64,000 nucleotides of DNA, taken from assembly GCF_000429525.1 (NCBI RefSeq), contig NZ_AUCA01000007.1, forward strand, positions 32,498 to 96,497. The letters are read 5' to 3'. Within the stretch, counting starts at the first letter, position 1; each line of letters opens with the position of its first letter. The notes beneath the pieces are model-generated. The model was not told the DNA's origin. It saw nothing but the letters and a program-made list of their open reading frames with translations, and searched no databases. Positions 27,719 to 36,756 of the stretch are shown in pieces. Source of the DNA: Alicyclobacillus contaminans DSM 17975 (GTDB lineage: Bacteria; Bacillota; Bacilli; Alicyclobacillales; Alicyclobacillaceae). The position numbers were made by a program, and so were the translations under genes.

Positions 27719-29092
27719 GTGGGGCGGTCACTGTCAGAACGGCTGGCGGCGCTGCATCAGTCGGTGGGGCGCCAGGAGCCAAGACCGGGAGGCGAGGCTA
27801 GCGGTCGAGAAAAGCCCGAGCTGGAAATGGAACCGTTGAAGTCGGAACGTCATCCACACTCCGGTATGACCGTCTCGGCGGAGGCTGATGCGCATCCGTT
27901 GTTGGAGTTGGGCTTTCAGCCGGTGCTGCCAGCCGGAGTGAAATGGGATGGAACCCCCTGTGCCTGGCTGCGGGAGCTGCGCTATGATCTGCTGACTCGT
28001 CACGGGCAAGGTCGATTTTCGGACTTGCTCCATGTCCCTTTGGACGCGCTGTTTCGGGCTGGACGGGTGCAACCCGCAACCGTGGAGGCGCTCCGGTTCT
28101 ACGACACGGAAACCACCGGACTCGGTACGGGGGCCGGCACCATACCGTTTCTGCACACCGTTGGCCGCGTGGACGGAGACGAATTGGTGCTACGGCAGTA
28201 TTTTCTCGAGGATTACGGCAGCGAGCCGCAGCTGCTTCAGGCTCTGTGGCAGAACGAGTTCACCGACGGAACGGTGATGGTCACGTTCAACGGCAAGTCG
28301 TTTGACTGGACGCTGCTGAAGAATCGGATGGCCATGTATCGCCAGGCTGTGCCCGACATCCCTCAGCTGGATCTGCTGCACCCCAGTCGGCGGCTTTGGA
28401 AATCGCAATTGGAACGGATTACACTGCGGACCGTGGAGGAATCGGTGCTGGGGCTGGTGCGGACCGATGACGTACCGGGCAGGGAAGCGCCGGACCGATA
28501 TTTTGCCTACTTTGACACGCGTGATGTCCAAGGATTGGTGCCGGTGTTTGACCATAACGGCACGGATGTCTGCAGTTTGATTCCTCTCACTGCCATGTTG
28601 GCCGGTGTGCTGGCGGGAACGGTTCCCGTGACCTCCGCCCAGGTCCAGACCGCAGTAGGGCGTTACTACGACGAGTGGCAGGAGTATGATTTGGCGGCGG
28701 CGTGTTTCGTGTCGGCGCTGAATTGTCCGGATGCGGACTGGCGCAGCTACTGGCTCTACAGCATGCATCTCAAACGACGGCGACGATGGGAGGAAGCGGC
28801 GGAGATCTGGGAGAAGCTCGTCCACCTTTATTCGTGGACGGTTCCGCCCGCTGTGGAACTGGCGAAATATGCCGAGCATCGGCTGCGGGACTATGACATG
28901 GCTCGCCGATGGACGGAGTGCGCACTGGAGCGGTCACTGCTGGCCCTTCGAGCAGGACTTTTCGATGGGAACGGGCGGTCAGCCGCGAGCGAAGAGCAGG
29001 GCGCGACGCATCACCCGGTGGTAATGGCGCTGCGCCATCGTCTGCAGCGGGTGATGCGGAAAGCGGAGCGTCGGCAAACCAGGGACGCATGA
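27719..29092 (+). CDS. mrfB: Exonuclease MrfB (YprB)
   Basis: A 457-residue DEDDh-type exonuclease with C-terminal TPR-like helices, the partner of MrfA. The first exonuclease motif is F-Y-D-T-E-T-T-G-L-G. Later motifs are V-T-F-N-G-K-S-F-D, L-D-L-L-H-P-S-R-R-L-W and H-N-G-T-D-V-C-S-L. From about residue 290 the protein is helical with TPR character (Y-D-L-A-A-A-C-F, R-R-W-E-E-A-A-E-I-W). The GTG start abuts the mrfA stop, and the ribosome-binding site lies inside mrfA. The N-terminal 70 residues are poorly conserved. Confidence 0.92.
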   Translation: MGRSLSERLAALHQSVGRQEPRPGGEASGREKPELEMEPLKSERHPHSGMTVSAEADAHPLLELGFQPVLPAGVKWDGTPCAWLRELRYDLLTRHGQGRFSDLLHVPLDALFRAGRVQPATVEALRFYDTETTGLGTGAGTIPFLHTVGRVDGDELVLRQYFLEDYGSEPQLLQALWQNEFTDGTVMVTFNGKSFDWTLLKNRMAMYRQAVPDIPQLDLLHPSRRLWKSQLERITLRTVEESVLGLVRTDDVPGREAPDRYFAYFDTRDVQGLVPVFDHNGTDVCSLIPLTAMLAGVLAGTVPVTSAQVQTAVGRYYDEWQEYDLAAACFVSALNCPDADWRSYWLYSMHLKRRRRWEEAAEIWEKLVHLYSWTVPPAVELAKYAEHRLRDYDMARRWTECALERSLLALRAGLFDGNGRSAASEEQGATHHPVVMALRHRLQRVMRKAERRQTRDA

Positions 29093-29252
29093 GCGCGAGC
29101 AACGCGAGACACCCTTATGAATTTGACTTTCGAGATGACACCCGAACAGTTGCCGGCTCCGACTCTCTACATGGCGCGGAAATGTGACGGATTGTTCACT
29201 CCGATCCACGGCTACACTTAGGAAAATCGACTCTAAACTGCTTTACGCTTTA

Positions 29253-29285
29253 CGCCTTGGTGATGCCAAGGCGCTTTCCTTTTTG
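29253..29285 (+). terminator. Terminator after mrfB
   Basis: A perfect 8-bp stem (29253-29260 with 29266-29273) followed by CTTTCCTTTTTG. It lies 160 bp beyond the mrfB stop; that 160 bp holds no supported gene. Confidence 0.8.
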
Positions 29286-29336
29286 TAACAAAGTGACCGG
29301 TATGATCAATAATCCAGCAAAGGGGGAGGAAAAGTG

Positions 29337-29441
29337 ATGAGTCCTTCCGAAGCGGCCCGAACCCTGTTTGAGCAGCACGGAGACGAGATATACCGATATA
29401 TTCGCTTCACGGTTGGCAGTCACCAACCACCGGGGCGGTAG
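29337..29441 (+). pseudogene. ECF sigma factor, truncated after ~28 codons
   Basis: Begins with a good ribosome-binding site (GGGGGAGG) and reads M-S-P-S-E-A-A-R-T-L-F-E-Q-H-G-D, then E-I-Y-R-Y-I-R-F-T-V-G-S, the typical start of an ECF sigma factor (region 2.1). It then runs into unrelated sequence (H-Q-P-P-G-R) and stops at 34 codons. The sequence after the break is the truncated yfiT/DinB-like gene on the other strand, so both were cut by one rearrangement. No remaining sigma-factor regions are seen nearby. Confidence 0.75.
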
Positions 29442-29590
29442 GGTGTATCCAACTGGTCTTGTGTCAAGTGGGCGACGGTGGACGCGAGGCGCTTGGGTAA
29501 CTCGGAAATCTCAGACATCCATTGTTGTCGCAACTCCGGCGTGATGGTGCCTGGATTGAATTTGCCGATTGGGTACTGTAAATCGTCCAT
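29420..29590 (-). pseudogene. YfiT/DinB-family hydrolase, N-terminal fragment
   Basis: On the minus strand the frame reads M-D-D-L-Q-Y-P-I-G-K-F, I-T-P-E-L-R-Q-Q-W, then T-P-Y-R-P-G-G-W and a stop. This is the recognisable start of the YfiT-like (DinB superfamily) metal-dependent hydrolases, which normally continue T-V-R-Q-V-V-H-H with the first metal ligands. Only ~56 of ~175 residues remain. The ribosome-binding site (GGGGGAG) is intact. It was truncated at the same point as the ECF sigma gene. Confidence 0.75.
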
Positions 29591-29867
29591 CAGTACTCCC
29601 CCTTTGTGCACTTTGGCACGTGTAGCCTGTACGGCGGTTGCCCGCGCCGTCCATACGCATTCATCATATCATTTCTTGGATTTTCATTTGTACACCGATG
29701 CAGGCATGCTGCGTCAAAATATCAGGTTGCGCAAACAGTATGAACGTTTGTAAAGTGAGGTTTGGCGGATCTCAATGGTAGTGGTACAGCCCATACGTTG
29801 TGCTTCCATTCGGGCAAACAGACTGCTTGGACCGGATTAGATACATCTGAAAATATATTTTACTAGA

Positions 29868-30095
29868 TTGGAATGTTTAGAAGGGGTAGGACCAAAGGTT
29901 GTTGAAATCTCAGCGAAGGCTGATCCTGAGATGACTAAGGTTGAATACAACACAGATCACGGAGCACTGACAACGCAGGCCTTTAGTACTGATGAATCTG
30001 GATTACAGCAAGAGGTACTTCATCTGAAATTGCCCCAAGGGCACTTTACAAACTTTAAGTCGGACGGATATATCACCGGACCGGGGACACATTGA
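29868..30095 (+). CDS. Orphan 75-codon reading frame in AT-rich DNA
   Basis: A 75-residue frame that I do not recognise, in a visibly AT-richer stretch (about 29,730-30,120) than its surroundings. It is mostly hydrophilic, with V-V-E-I-S-A-K-A-D-P-E and E-V-L-H-L-K-L-P-Q-G-H-F. No signal peptide, membrane segment or good ribosome-binding site is visible. It may be a fragment of a larger laterally acquired gene rather than a working gene. It lies in the degraded region between mrfB and the lipoprotein gene. Confidence 0.25.
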   Translation: MECLEGVGPKVVEISAKADPEMTKVEYNTDHGALTTQAFSTDESGLQQEVLHLKLPQGHFTNFKSDGYITGPGTH

Positions 30096-30153
30096 TCTAA
30101 ATTTTACAATGATTCTTTGGTGACGTTGCAAACATCTGCAGGAAAGGCAGTCT

Positions 30154-30394
30154 ATGAAAACCGCCGATGAGCGGCTGCATGCGTTGACTCGAGATTTGGA
30201 TGGTGTGGAATTTTCGTCAGGTCACATGGCGCAGCTGCGTCAGCGCATTCGTCAGATCAATGCATACGTGGTCCAGTGGGGGTACTCCTGAGTTCAATCA
30301 CTGGAAATTTGCCCGCACACGCAAAATGGTTTTGGCCTATGCGGGCAGTGTCATTCTGCAGCTCGCGTACGATTCAAAATCATTGGGGGTGTGA
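30154..30394 (+). pseudogene. Frameshifted small gene, possibly an anti-sigma remnant
   Basis: Starts with GGAAAGG and ATG 30154 and reads M-K-T-A-D-E-R-L-H-A-L-T-R-D-L-D-G, M-A-Q-L-R-Q-R-I-R, stopping at 30291. A +1 shift near 30270-30290 opens a frame that continues H-W-K-F-A-R-T-R-K-M-V-L-A-Y-A-G-S-V-I-L-Q-L-A-Y to 30394, ending in a membrane-helix-like segment. A short charged N-terminal domain followed by one helix would suit the anti-sigma partner of the truncated ECF gene upstream, but this is inferred. Confidence 0.45.
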
Positions 30395-31275
30395 TGATAG
30401 TGCGGAAAGTGTGGTTTCTTGGGGTGTGCTCGGCGGTGTGCGTAGCGGCGGCATCGGGATGCAGTCCGGCGCCGCAACCTGAGCATCCGGAGCAGTGGCT
30501 TGGCATGGGCGGTTGGGCCATCAATGTGATGGGCAATCAGGCGTTTCCCGTTCCGCTTCAATACGAACTTCGCTGTCAGAATCCATCGTCAGCGGCTCAG
30601 GTGACCGCTGTCACGGTTCCGCAGGTGCCGGGACTCACGCTCGGGAACATCCAGACGGATTCTCGCTCTCAGGGCCAGCAAAAAATCTTCTTGGTTCACC
30701 TGACCGGTACGGTGACCGGACAGGAGCGGAACTATCCACTCTCCATTACGGTGCAGACCAATGGGTGGAAGCGAACACTCCCATTTGCCACGGTATCCAC
30801 CGCTCCCATCCCAAACCCGGTGAATTGGGTTCACATTGACCAGGGGCTTGGGGGTGCCGGGGGGCCGTACATGTCTTCCCGCATCTATGAATTCGCCGTG
30901 ACAAATCCAACTGACCGACCGATTCGGTTTGTTCGACTGGCGCAGGCCGGCAACTTTGCCATCGACAATTACCACGTCATCGCCGGATTGAATGACCAAG
31001 TGGACTCCATTCCCGCCAACGCCCGGTCCGTACCGGCAGGCGGAACGGAGATTCTGCCGCAGCAAACTGCAACCATCTACTGCTCCGTGCATTTCTCGGC
31101 CAACGTGCGCAACGTTGTCTTTCAACCTGCGATGGAACTGCAAAGGGAGGACGGGACAACGGGATTGGAACTGTTGTCCGCCGCCATCTGGACCGAGACG
31201 GAGTTGCCCAACGCCATGCCCAGTTCCTATGTGACCATTGCGAACGACGCTGCGGCGGTGTCCTCGGTCACCTGA
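30391..31275 (+). CDS. Lipoprotein of unknown function
   Basis: A 294-residue secreted lipoprotein. The signal peptide (V-W-F-L-G-V-C-S-A-V-C-V) ends in the lipobox A-A-S-G-C, with the acylated Cys near residue 24. The mature part is rich in beta-strand-like, Thr/Val/Pro segments without Cys pairs apart from two isolated Cys, suggesting one or two Ig-like sandwich domains. I do not recognise the family. GTG 30391 or ATG 30394 can serve as start. It overlaps the end of the frameshifted remnant and stands alone. Confidence 0.75.
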   Translation: MMIVRKVWFLGVCSAVCVAAASGCSPAPQPEHPEQWLGMGGWAINVMGNQAFPVPLQYELRCQNPSSAAQVTAVTVPQVPGLTLGNIQTDSRSQGQQKIFLVHLTGTVTGQERNYPLSITVQTNGWKRTLPFATVSTAPIPNPVNWVHIDQGLGGAGGPYMSSRIYEFAVTNPTDRPIRFVRLAQAGNFAIDNYHVIAGLNDQVDSIPANARSVPAGGTEILPQQTATIYCSVHFSANVRNVVFQPAMELQREDGTTGLELLSAAIWTETELPNAMPSSYVTIANDAAAVSSVT

Positions 31276-31506
31276 AACCAGTGAGGCGCGCGCATCCAGT
31301 CCGGCGCACCGCTCCCCCACTCCGTGCCATTGCACAAACCATGCCTGTTCTGCAGCAGGTTTTCCGCCGGATAACTTGCAGCCAAGGACAGGCTTCGTTA
31401 CTTTGGAATCAGAGAAGACGCGGGCATGTCAGCCAACGACGCCGCTTGTGTTTGCGGACAGGCGGTGGCAAGCCTATTGGCGTCTTGAACAGACAAGGAG
31501 TGGGAC

Positions 31507-32151
31507 GTGATGCAGTTTCAGGGCTTTACCGACGCGGATTTCGACGTCTTTTCCGTGCCCGGTCTGGAGGCGCGCATGGAGGTGCTGAAACAGCGGGTGC
31601 GCCCCAAACTGGTGCAGCTGGGCGAAGACTTGGCTCCGTTCTTGTCGGAACAGTTGGGTGTGGAGATGTTTGCCCATGTCGCCAAACATGCCCGACGGAC
31701 GGTCAATCCGCCAAACGATAGTTGGGTCGCTTTTTGTTCGGACAAGCGGGGCTACAAGAAACATCCGCATTTTCAGGTGGGATTGTGGCAAACGCACGCG
31801 TTTGCGACGTTTGGCCTGATTTCCGAATCGGGGGACCGGGCGCACTTTGCGGCACAGGTAAAGCGGCATGCCGCGGACGTGGTGGCTCGGATTCCAGGCC
31901 ACTTTGAGTGGTTTCTGGATCACACCAATCCGGCCGGGGAATCGGCCGCGGAGGTGGATCGGCATCGGTTGGTGGAAATGGCCGACCGGCTCGCATCGTT
32001 AAAGCAGGGTGAGTTGTTGGTCGGGATCCGCATTCCGAGGGAGGAGGCGGTGACGCTGTCATCGGCGCAGTTCATGCAGCGGGTGCAGAACTGCTTTGCG
32101 GTGGTGACGCCGCTCTACGATCTGGCGACGAAAGAGGGCGTTCTGGGATGA
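31507..32151 (+). CDS. yktB: DUF1054 protein, YktB family (UPF0637)
   Basis: A 214-residue cytoplasmic protein of the YktB/UPF0637 family, found across Bacilli with no established function. The family core is clear: F-T-D-A-D-F-D-V-F, G-L-E-A-R-M, H-V-A-K-H-A-R-R-T-V-N-P-P-N-D and H-F-Q-V-G-L-W-Q-T-H. Length matches (~212). AAGGAG precedes the GTG at 31507; ATG 31510 is equally possible. It overlaps the HD gene by 4 bp. The 231 bp upstream (31276-31506) show no gene. Confidence 0.9.
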   Translation: MMQFQGFTDADFDVFSVPGLEARMEVLKQRVRPKLVQLGEDLAPFLSEQLGVEMFAHVAKHARRTVNPPNDSWVAFCSDKRGYKKHPHFQVGLWQTHAFATFGLISESGDRAHFAAQVKRHAADVVARIPGHFEWFLDHTNPAGESAAEVDRHRLVEMADRLASLKQGELLVGIRIPREEAVTLSSAQFMQRVQNCFAVVTPLYDLATKEGVLG

Positions 32152-32717
32152 AGAGCAGAGACGAGGCCTTGGCGCTGCTGCACGAATACACGGAGAGTGA
32201 ATCCCTGCTCAAGCACGCCTACGCGGTGGAGGCGGCGATGCGGGCGTACGCGAAAAAGTACGGGGAGGATGTGGAACTGTGGGGATTGACCGGGCTGTTG
32301 CACGACTTTGACTATGAACGATACCCCTCTCCCGAAGAGCACACGGTGGTGGGCGCACGCATCCTGCGCGAGCAGGGATATCCGGAGTCGATGATTGACG
32401 CCATCCGCAGCCACGCGCACAACGGACCGCCGCGGGACACGCTGCTGGCGAAGGCCCTGTTTGCCTGTGACGAATTGTCCGGCTTCGTGATGGCGGTGGC
32501 CATGGTTCGGCCTACCCGCAACCTGGCGGACGTGGAAGTGAAAAGCGTTAAAAAGAAATTGAAGGACAAGGCGTTTGCCCGTGGCGTTCGCCGCGAGGAT
32601 GTCTATCAAGGCGCGGAAGAATTGGGGGTCTCGCTGGACGAACACATCGCCTTTGTCACGGCGGCACTGACGGAGATTTCGTCGGTCCTTGGACTGGACG
32701 GCGCAACGTCTGCATGA
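32148..32717 (+). CDS. HD-domain hydrolase
   Basis: A 189-residue HD-domain protein, a class of metal-dependent phosphohydrolases that often act on nucleotides. Metal ligands appear as H in L-K-H-A-Y-A-V-E, the H-D pair in L-L-H-D-F-D-Y-E and the late A-C-D-E-L-S-G. A Lys-rich helix (K-S-V-K-K-K-L-K-D-K) follows. It is translationally coupled to yktB (ATGA overlap). This subfamily is widespread and unassigned; the substrate is unknown. Confidence 0.85.
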   Translation: MKSRDEALALLHEYTESESLLKHAYAVEAAMRAYAKKYGEDVELWGLTGLLHDFDYERYPSPEEHTVVGARILREQGYPESMIDAIRSHAHNGPPRDTLLAKALFACDELSGFVMAVAMVRPTRNLADVEVKSVKKKLKDKAFARGVRREDVYQGAEELGVSLDEHIAFVTAALTEISSVLGLDGATSA

Positions 32718-32861
32718 AATTGGTGTACAAATGCGGAGAGCGGCGGCAGGAATCAAGCCCCCGTTGCGCGAAGCTATTGTGTGAATGTTTCTGCTTCGTT
32801 GGGGGAGGTCTTGGCGGCCGCTTTCGCCGTGTCGTCAGCAAGCAGGTGGAGGTGGAATGAC

Positions 32862-34439
32862 GTGATTGTCACCGGAGATCAGATTGAAATTCCTTCTATG
32901 AGGATTTATGACATGTTGTCAGAATCTGCGACGCGTCGCCCCACGCAACGAGCCACCATCTTCGGGAACCATGTGTTGACGTACGAGCAGTTGCTGGTTG
33001 CGGTGCGGCGGGCCATGGCGGGGTTGAAAGCGCTCGGCGTCCAACAGGGGGACAGGGTTGGAATTCTGTTGCCGAACTGTCCTCAATACGTGATTGCGTA
33101 TTATGCCATCACTGGAATCGGAGCCATCGTGGTGCAAATGAATCCGCTATCACCTCCACCGGAACTGGAGTATTTGTTCCAGGATTCCGGGGCAACCGCG
33201 GTCATTGCACTGGATAAAACCCTACCCGGCGTCCGCTCCGTTCAATCGGCCACTTCGCTGACGAATGTGATCGCTGTTCGGTTTGGCCAGTCGGAGGCCT
33301 CGTTGGCTGCGGGCGAGCAGTGGTTTGACGAGTGGCTGGCGTCCAGCTCGTCGGAAGCGGATCCAGCCAGTTTCGATCCGGACGAGACCATCGCCATCCT
33401 GCAGTACACCGGAGGAACCACGGGGCGTCCCAAAGGGGCCATGTTGACTCACCAGAACGTGGTGGCCAACGCCATCCAGGCGGATTCTATGATCCCTCAC
33501 CAGGTGACGGAATCCGATATGTCCGTCTGCGCGCTGCCGTTGTTTCATGTGTACGCGATGACGGTGGCGATGAACGTGTCCATCTACAACGCAATTCCCA
33601 TCCTCTTGGTCCCGCGTTTTCAACCGAAGGAACTGGCGGAACTGATTCAACGTCACCGACCGTCGTTCTTCCCGGCGGTTCCCACCATGTACCTGGCGCT
33701 GGCGCAAGCGATTCCAGAAGGTTCTGACGCGTTGTCGAGCCTGACGGTGTGCAACAGCGGCGGTGCGCCGATGCCGTTGCAGGTTATGCAGACGTTTGAA
33801 GCGGTGTCCGGAGCGACGGTGTTGGAAGGGTACGGGCTGTCCGAAGCGTCTCCGCTGACTCACGTCAATCCTTCTGCGGAGCGGCGCAAACTCGGCAGCA
33901 TTGGGCTGCCCACGCCCAACACGGAAGTGCGCATCGTCAGTCTGGAAGATCCGTCCGTCACCCTGCCCGTCGGAGAAGAGGGGGAACTCGCCATTCGCGG
34001 ACCGCAGGTGATGAAAGGATACTGGAAACGCCCGAAGGAAACGGCCGAAACGTTGGTCGACGGTTGGCTGCTCACCGGAGATGTTGCCAAAATGGATGAA
34101 GAAGGATACACCTACATTGTCGACCGCAAAAAGGATATGATTATTGCGAGCGGGTATAACGTGTACCCGCGGGAGGTTGAAGAGGTTCTGTATCAACATC
34201 CGGACATTCTCGAGGCGGCGGTGGTCGGTGTGCCCGACAGCTATCGCGGCGAAACCGTGAAGGCGGTCGTGGTCTGCAAGCCGGGCAGGGAACTGACTGC
34301 GGAAGCCGTCGAGAGCTGGTGCCGCAAGCATCTCTCCGCGTACAAAGTGCCGAAACTCGTGGAATTCCGTACGGAATTGGTGAAATCCGCAGTGGGCAAA
34401 GTCCTGCGCAGGAGCTTGCGAGAACAGCCAACGAGGTGA
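32862..34439 (+). CDS. Long-chain fatty-acid-CoA ligase family protein
   Basis: A 525-residue ANL-superfamily adenylate-forming enzyme, most like acyl-CoA synthetases that convert a fatty acid, ATP and CoA to acyl-CoA. It has the P-loop-like Y-T-G-G-T-T-G-R-P-K-G-A, the A5 motif E-G-Y-G-L-S-E, the hinge D-R-K-K-D and the catalytic Lys near the end (K-S-A-V-G-K-V-L-R-R). GTG 32862 follows GGAGGTGG; a longer frame from 32781 is possible. Chain-length specificity cannot be read. yunD follows after 4 bp. Confidence 0.88.
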   Translation: MIVTGDQIEIPSMRIYDMLSESATRRPTQRATIFGNHVLTYEQLLVAVRRAMAGLKALGVQQGDRVGILLPNCPQYVIAYYAITGIGAIVVQMNPLSPPPELEYLFQDSGATAVIALDKTLPGVRSVQSATSLTNVIAVRFGQSEASLAAGEQWFDEWLASSSSEADPASFDPDETIAILQYTGGTTGRPKGAMLTHQNVVANAIQADSMIPHQVTESDMSVCALPLFHVYAMTVAMNVSIYNAIPILLVPRFQPKELAELIQRHRPSFFPAVPTMYLALAQAIPEGSDALSSLTVCNSGGAPMPLQVMQTFEAVSGATVLEGYGLSEASPLTHVNPSAERRKLGSIGLPTPNTEVRIVSLEDPSVTLPVGEEGELAIRGPQVMKGYWKRPKETAETLVDGWLLTGDVAKMDEEGYTYIVDRKKDMIIASGYNVYPREVEEVLYQHPDILEAAVVGVPDSYRGETVKAVVVCKPGRELTAEAVESWCRKHLSAYKVPKLVEFRTELVKSAVGKVLRRSLREQPTR

Positions 34440-34443
34440 GTTC

Positions 34444-35886
34444 GTGGAGATTCACCTGTTGCACAGCAACGACGTGCACAGCCACTTGGAAAATCACATG
34501 AAGCTGGGGCATTCCCTGCGCCAGTTGCGCGACACGCTGCGCGGCGCGGGGCATGCCGTTTTGACATTTGATATCGGCGATGCCATCGACCGCGTGCGTC
34601 CCGAGACCGAAGCCACGATGGGCGAAATCAACGCCGCCATGATGGCGGCGCTCGGGTACGATGGGTGGGTGTTCGGGAACAACGAAGGGTTGACCATTCC
34701 CTATGCTCACTGGCAGACCCTGCGCGAACGCGCAGAGACCACGGTGTTTGGCACCAATTTACGATCCGCCGGGGCTCCCATCCCCGGCTTTGTTGACTGG
34801 AAGGTGTTCACGTTTGGCGACGTCCGCGTCGGCGTGTTTGGGGTAACTGCCCGCTACGACAAACCGTACGAACACCTGGCGGTTACAGCCCTGCCCCCGT
34901 TTCCCCAAGCATCCCAGGCAGTGGCGGCGCTGCGGGCTCAGGGATGCCACGTCATTGTGGCGCTGTCCCATCTCGGGATTTGGGACGATAGGAAAATGGC
35001 CGCGGCCGTCCCGGGCATTGACGTGATTCTCGGCGGCCATTCCCACACGTGGATGGAAGGGCCGGAGTTTATCGGCAATACGGCCGTATTCCAGGTGGGA
35101 TTGCACGGCCAGGCATTCGGCCACACAATCCTGAAGCTTCATCCGCACACCCGGCGGGTCACGGGTGTGGCTGCTCGAACCATACCGACGGAGACGCACC
35201 AGCCATTGGATACCGCGATGCTGTCCGCGTATCGGGGATACCTGCCGGCTGTGCGCAGGCGTTTGTCGGATGCGGTGACCCGGTTGGCACGACCGCTGCC
35301 CGTCTGGTTCGAGGAGGAGTCCCCGTTTGCGAATCTGCTCGCCGATGCGCTCCTGACCGCCTTTCCGTGCGATGGCGCCATCATGATGGCAGGCGCCCTC
35401 AATGCCAGCCTGCTCGCGGGGATCATCACGCGCGGGGATGTGTTGGCGGCTTGTTCCACGCCCACTCGACCGCTGTTGATGAATCTGCGGGGCGAGGATT
35501 TGTGGGAGATTGTTGCCAAGTCGCTGCAGCGGGAGTACTTTGCCGCGAGAGGGAAGGGATTCGGCTTCCGCGGCAGCTTGGTGGGTCGTCTGGCGCTCAG
35601 CGGACTTCGTGCCACATTGACGCAGGCGGAAACGGGAATGCGAGCATCCAGGAACGAATATGCGTTGAGCGCGCTATCCATCGGTGGGCAGCCGGTGGTG
35701 CCGGAAGCCGTGTATCGCATCGTGACCTGCGAATACCTCTGGCTGTCACCGTTGTATCCGGAATTTCGCCGCGGGTGGGATATCGACATTCGCCCTTTGT
35801 TGGTCCGTGAAGTGCTGACGGATCATCTGCGGAACGGCGTGTGCGTTGCTGGCGCATACGAACGGCGGTATCATGTGATTTCGTAG
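34444..35886 (+). CDS. yunD: 5'-nucleotidase/metallophosphatase-like protein (YunD-like)
   Basis: A 480-residue two-domain protein: an N-terminal calcineurin-like metallophosphatase (H-S-N-D-V-H-S-H, F-D-I-G-D-A-I-D, F-G-N-N-E, L-S-H-L-G, G-G-H-S-H-T) and a C-terminal 5'-nucleotidase substrate domain. The domain pair and length (YunD ~462) fit B. subtilis YunD. No signal peptide is present, so it is cytoplasmic, unlike UshA-type enzymes. The GTG start lies 4 bp after the acyl-CoA ligase stop. The exact substrate is not known. Confidence 0.85.
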   Translation: MEIHLLHSNDVHSHLENHMKLGHSLRQLRDTLRGAGHAVLTFDIGDAIDRVRPETEATMGEINAAMMAALGYDGWVFGNNEGLTIPYAHWQTLRERAETTVFGTNLRSAGAPIPGFVDWKVFTFGDVRVGVFGVTARYDKPYEHLAVTALPPFPQASQAVAALRAQGCHVIVALSHLGIWDDRKMAAAVPGIDVILGGHSHTWMEGPEFIGNTAVFQVGLHGQAFGHTILKLHPHTRRVTGVAARTIPTETHQPLDTAMLSAYRGYLPAVRRRLSDAVTRLARPLPVWFEEESPFANLLADALLTAFPCDGAIMMAGALNASLLAGIITRGDVLAACSTPTRPLLMNLRGEDLWEIVAKSLQREYFAARGKGFGFRGSLVGRLALSGLRATLTQAETGMRASRNEYALSALSIGGQPVVPEAVYRIVTCEYLWLSPLYPEFRRGWDIDIRPLLVREVLTDHLRNGVCVAGAYERRYHVIS

Positions 35887-35987
35887 GCGGACGGTGTGCA
35901 ATCGGCGCCGTCAGACGCCGCGAACGAAGGAGTTTCATGTCATGCTGCGGTGGACAGACTCATACATTCCGAAAAGAGGACGTGACC

Positions 35988-36749
35988 ATGAAACGTTTGA
36001 TGTCCAGAGCCAATGCGCGTCGAATGCTGGCGAAGCTGGAACTTGCGTATCCGGACGCCAAGTGTGCGCTCAACTATACCACCCCCTTTGAATTGTTGAT
36101 TGCCACCGTGCTGTCCGCGCAGTGCACGGATGCACGCGTAAACATGGTGACCGAACGCCTTTTCAAAAAATATCGAGGTCCGGAAGACTACGCGGCGGTC
36201 ACACCGGAAATACTGCAGGAAGATATTAAGGAATTGGGATTGTTTCGTGCCAAGGCGGAAAACATCGTGGCGGCCTGTCGCATGCTGCTGGAAAAATTCC
36301 ACGGCGAGGTACCCAAAACGCAGGAAGAGTTGGTGCAATTGCCAGGTGTGGGCCGGAAGACGGCCAACGTGGTGCTGTCGAACGCGTTCGGTGTGCCGGC
36401 GCTTGCCGTGGACACCCATGTGCAGCGCGTTTCGAACCGGCTGGGTTTGGCCAACAGCATGAATCCGGAGATCACCGAACGCCAAATTTGCCAACAGATT
36501 CCACAGAAGTTGTGGTCGCAGGCGCACCACTGGCTGATTCATCACGGCCGACAGGTTTGCACTGCCCGCAACCCCAAGTGCGACATCTGTCCGGTATCGG
36601 AGTTCTGTCAGTTCTACAAAGTCCTGCAAAAGGAAGAGAAGCTGAAGGAGAAAGTGTTTCCTGCGGCATCGCGAACAGACGGAAATCCACCGAAGTCGTC
36701 TGCGGCAGCCCCGCGGCGGAATGTCAGACGGCGGGCGCAGGAGCGCTGA
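35988..36749 (+). CDS. nth: Endonuclease III
   Basis: A 253-residue DNA glycosylase/AP lyase that removes oxidised pyrimidines. The helix-hairpin-helix L-P-G-V-G-R-K-T-A carries the catalytic Lys, L-A-V-D-T-H-V-Q-R the catalytic Asp, and the 4Fe-4S cluster cysteines follow C-x6-C-x2-C-x5-C. A basic ~40-residue C-terminal tail is extra compared with B. subtilis Nth (~219). ATG 35988 follows AGAGGA. It is convergent with ygzB, 7 bp away. With mutY the window holds two base-excision glycosylases. Confidence 0.95.
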   Translation: MKRLMSRANARRMLAKLELAYPDAKCALNYTTPFELLIATVLSAQCTDARVNMVTERLFKKYRGPEDYAAVTPEILQEDIKELGLFRAKAENIVAACRMLLEKFHGEVPKTQEELVQLPGVGRKTANVVLSNAFGVPALAVDTHVQRVSNRLGLANSMNPEITERQICQQIPQKLWSQAHHWLIHHGRQVCTARNPKCDICPVSEFCQFYKVLQKEEKLKEKVFPAASRTDGNPPKSSAAAPRRNVRRRAQER

Positions 36750-36756
36750 CATCGCA

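Noticed and set aside
29117..29221. 34-codon frame after mrfB
   Set aside because: No ribosome-binding site and no similarity; treated as non-coding.
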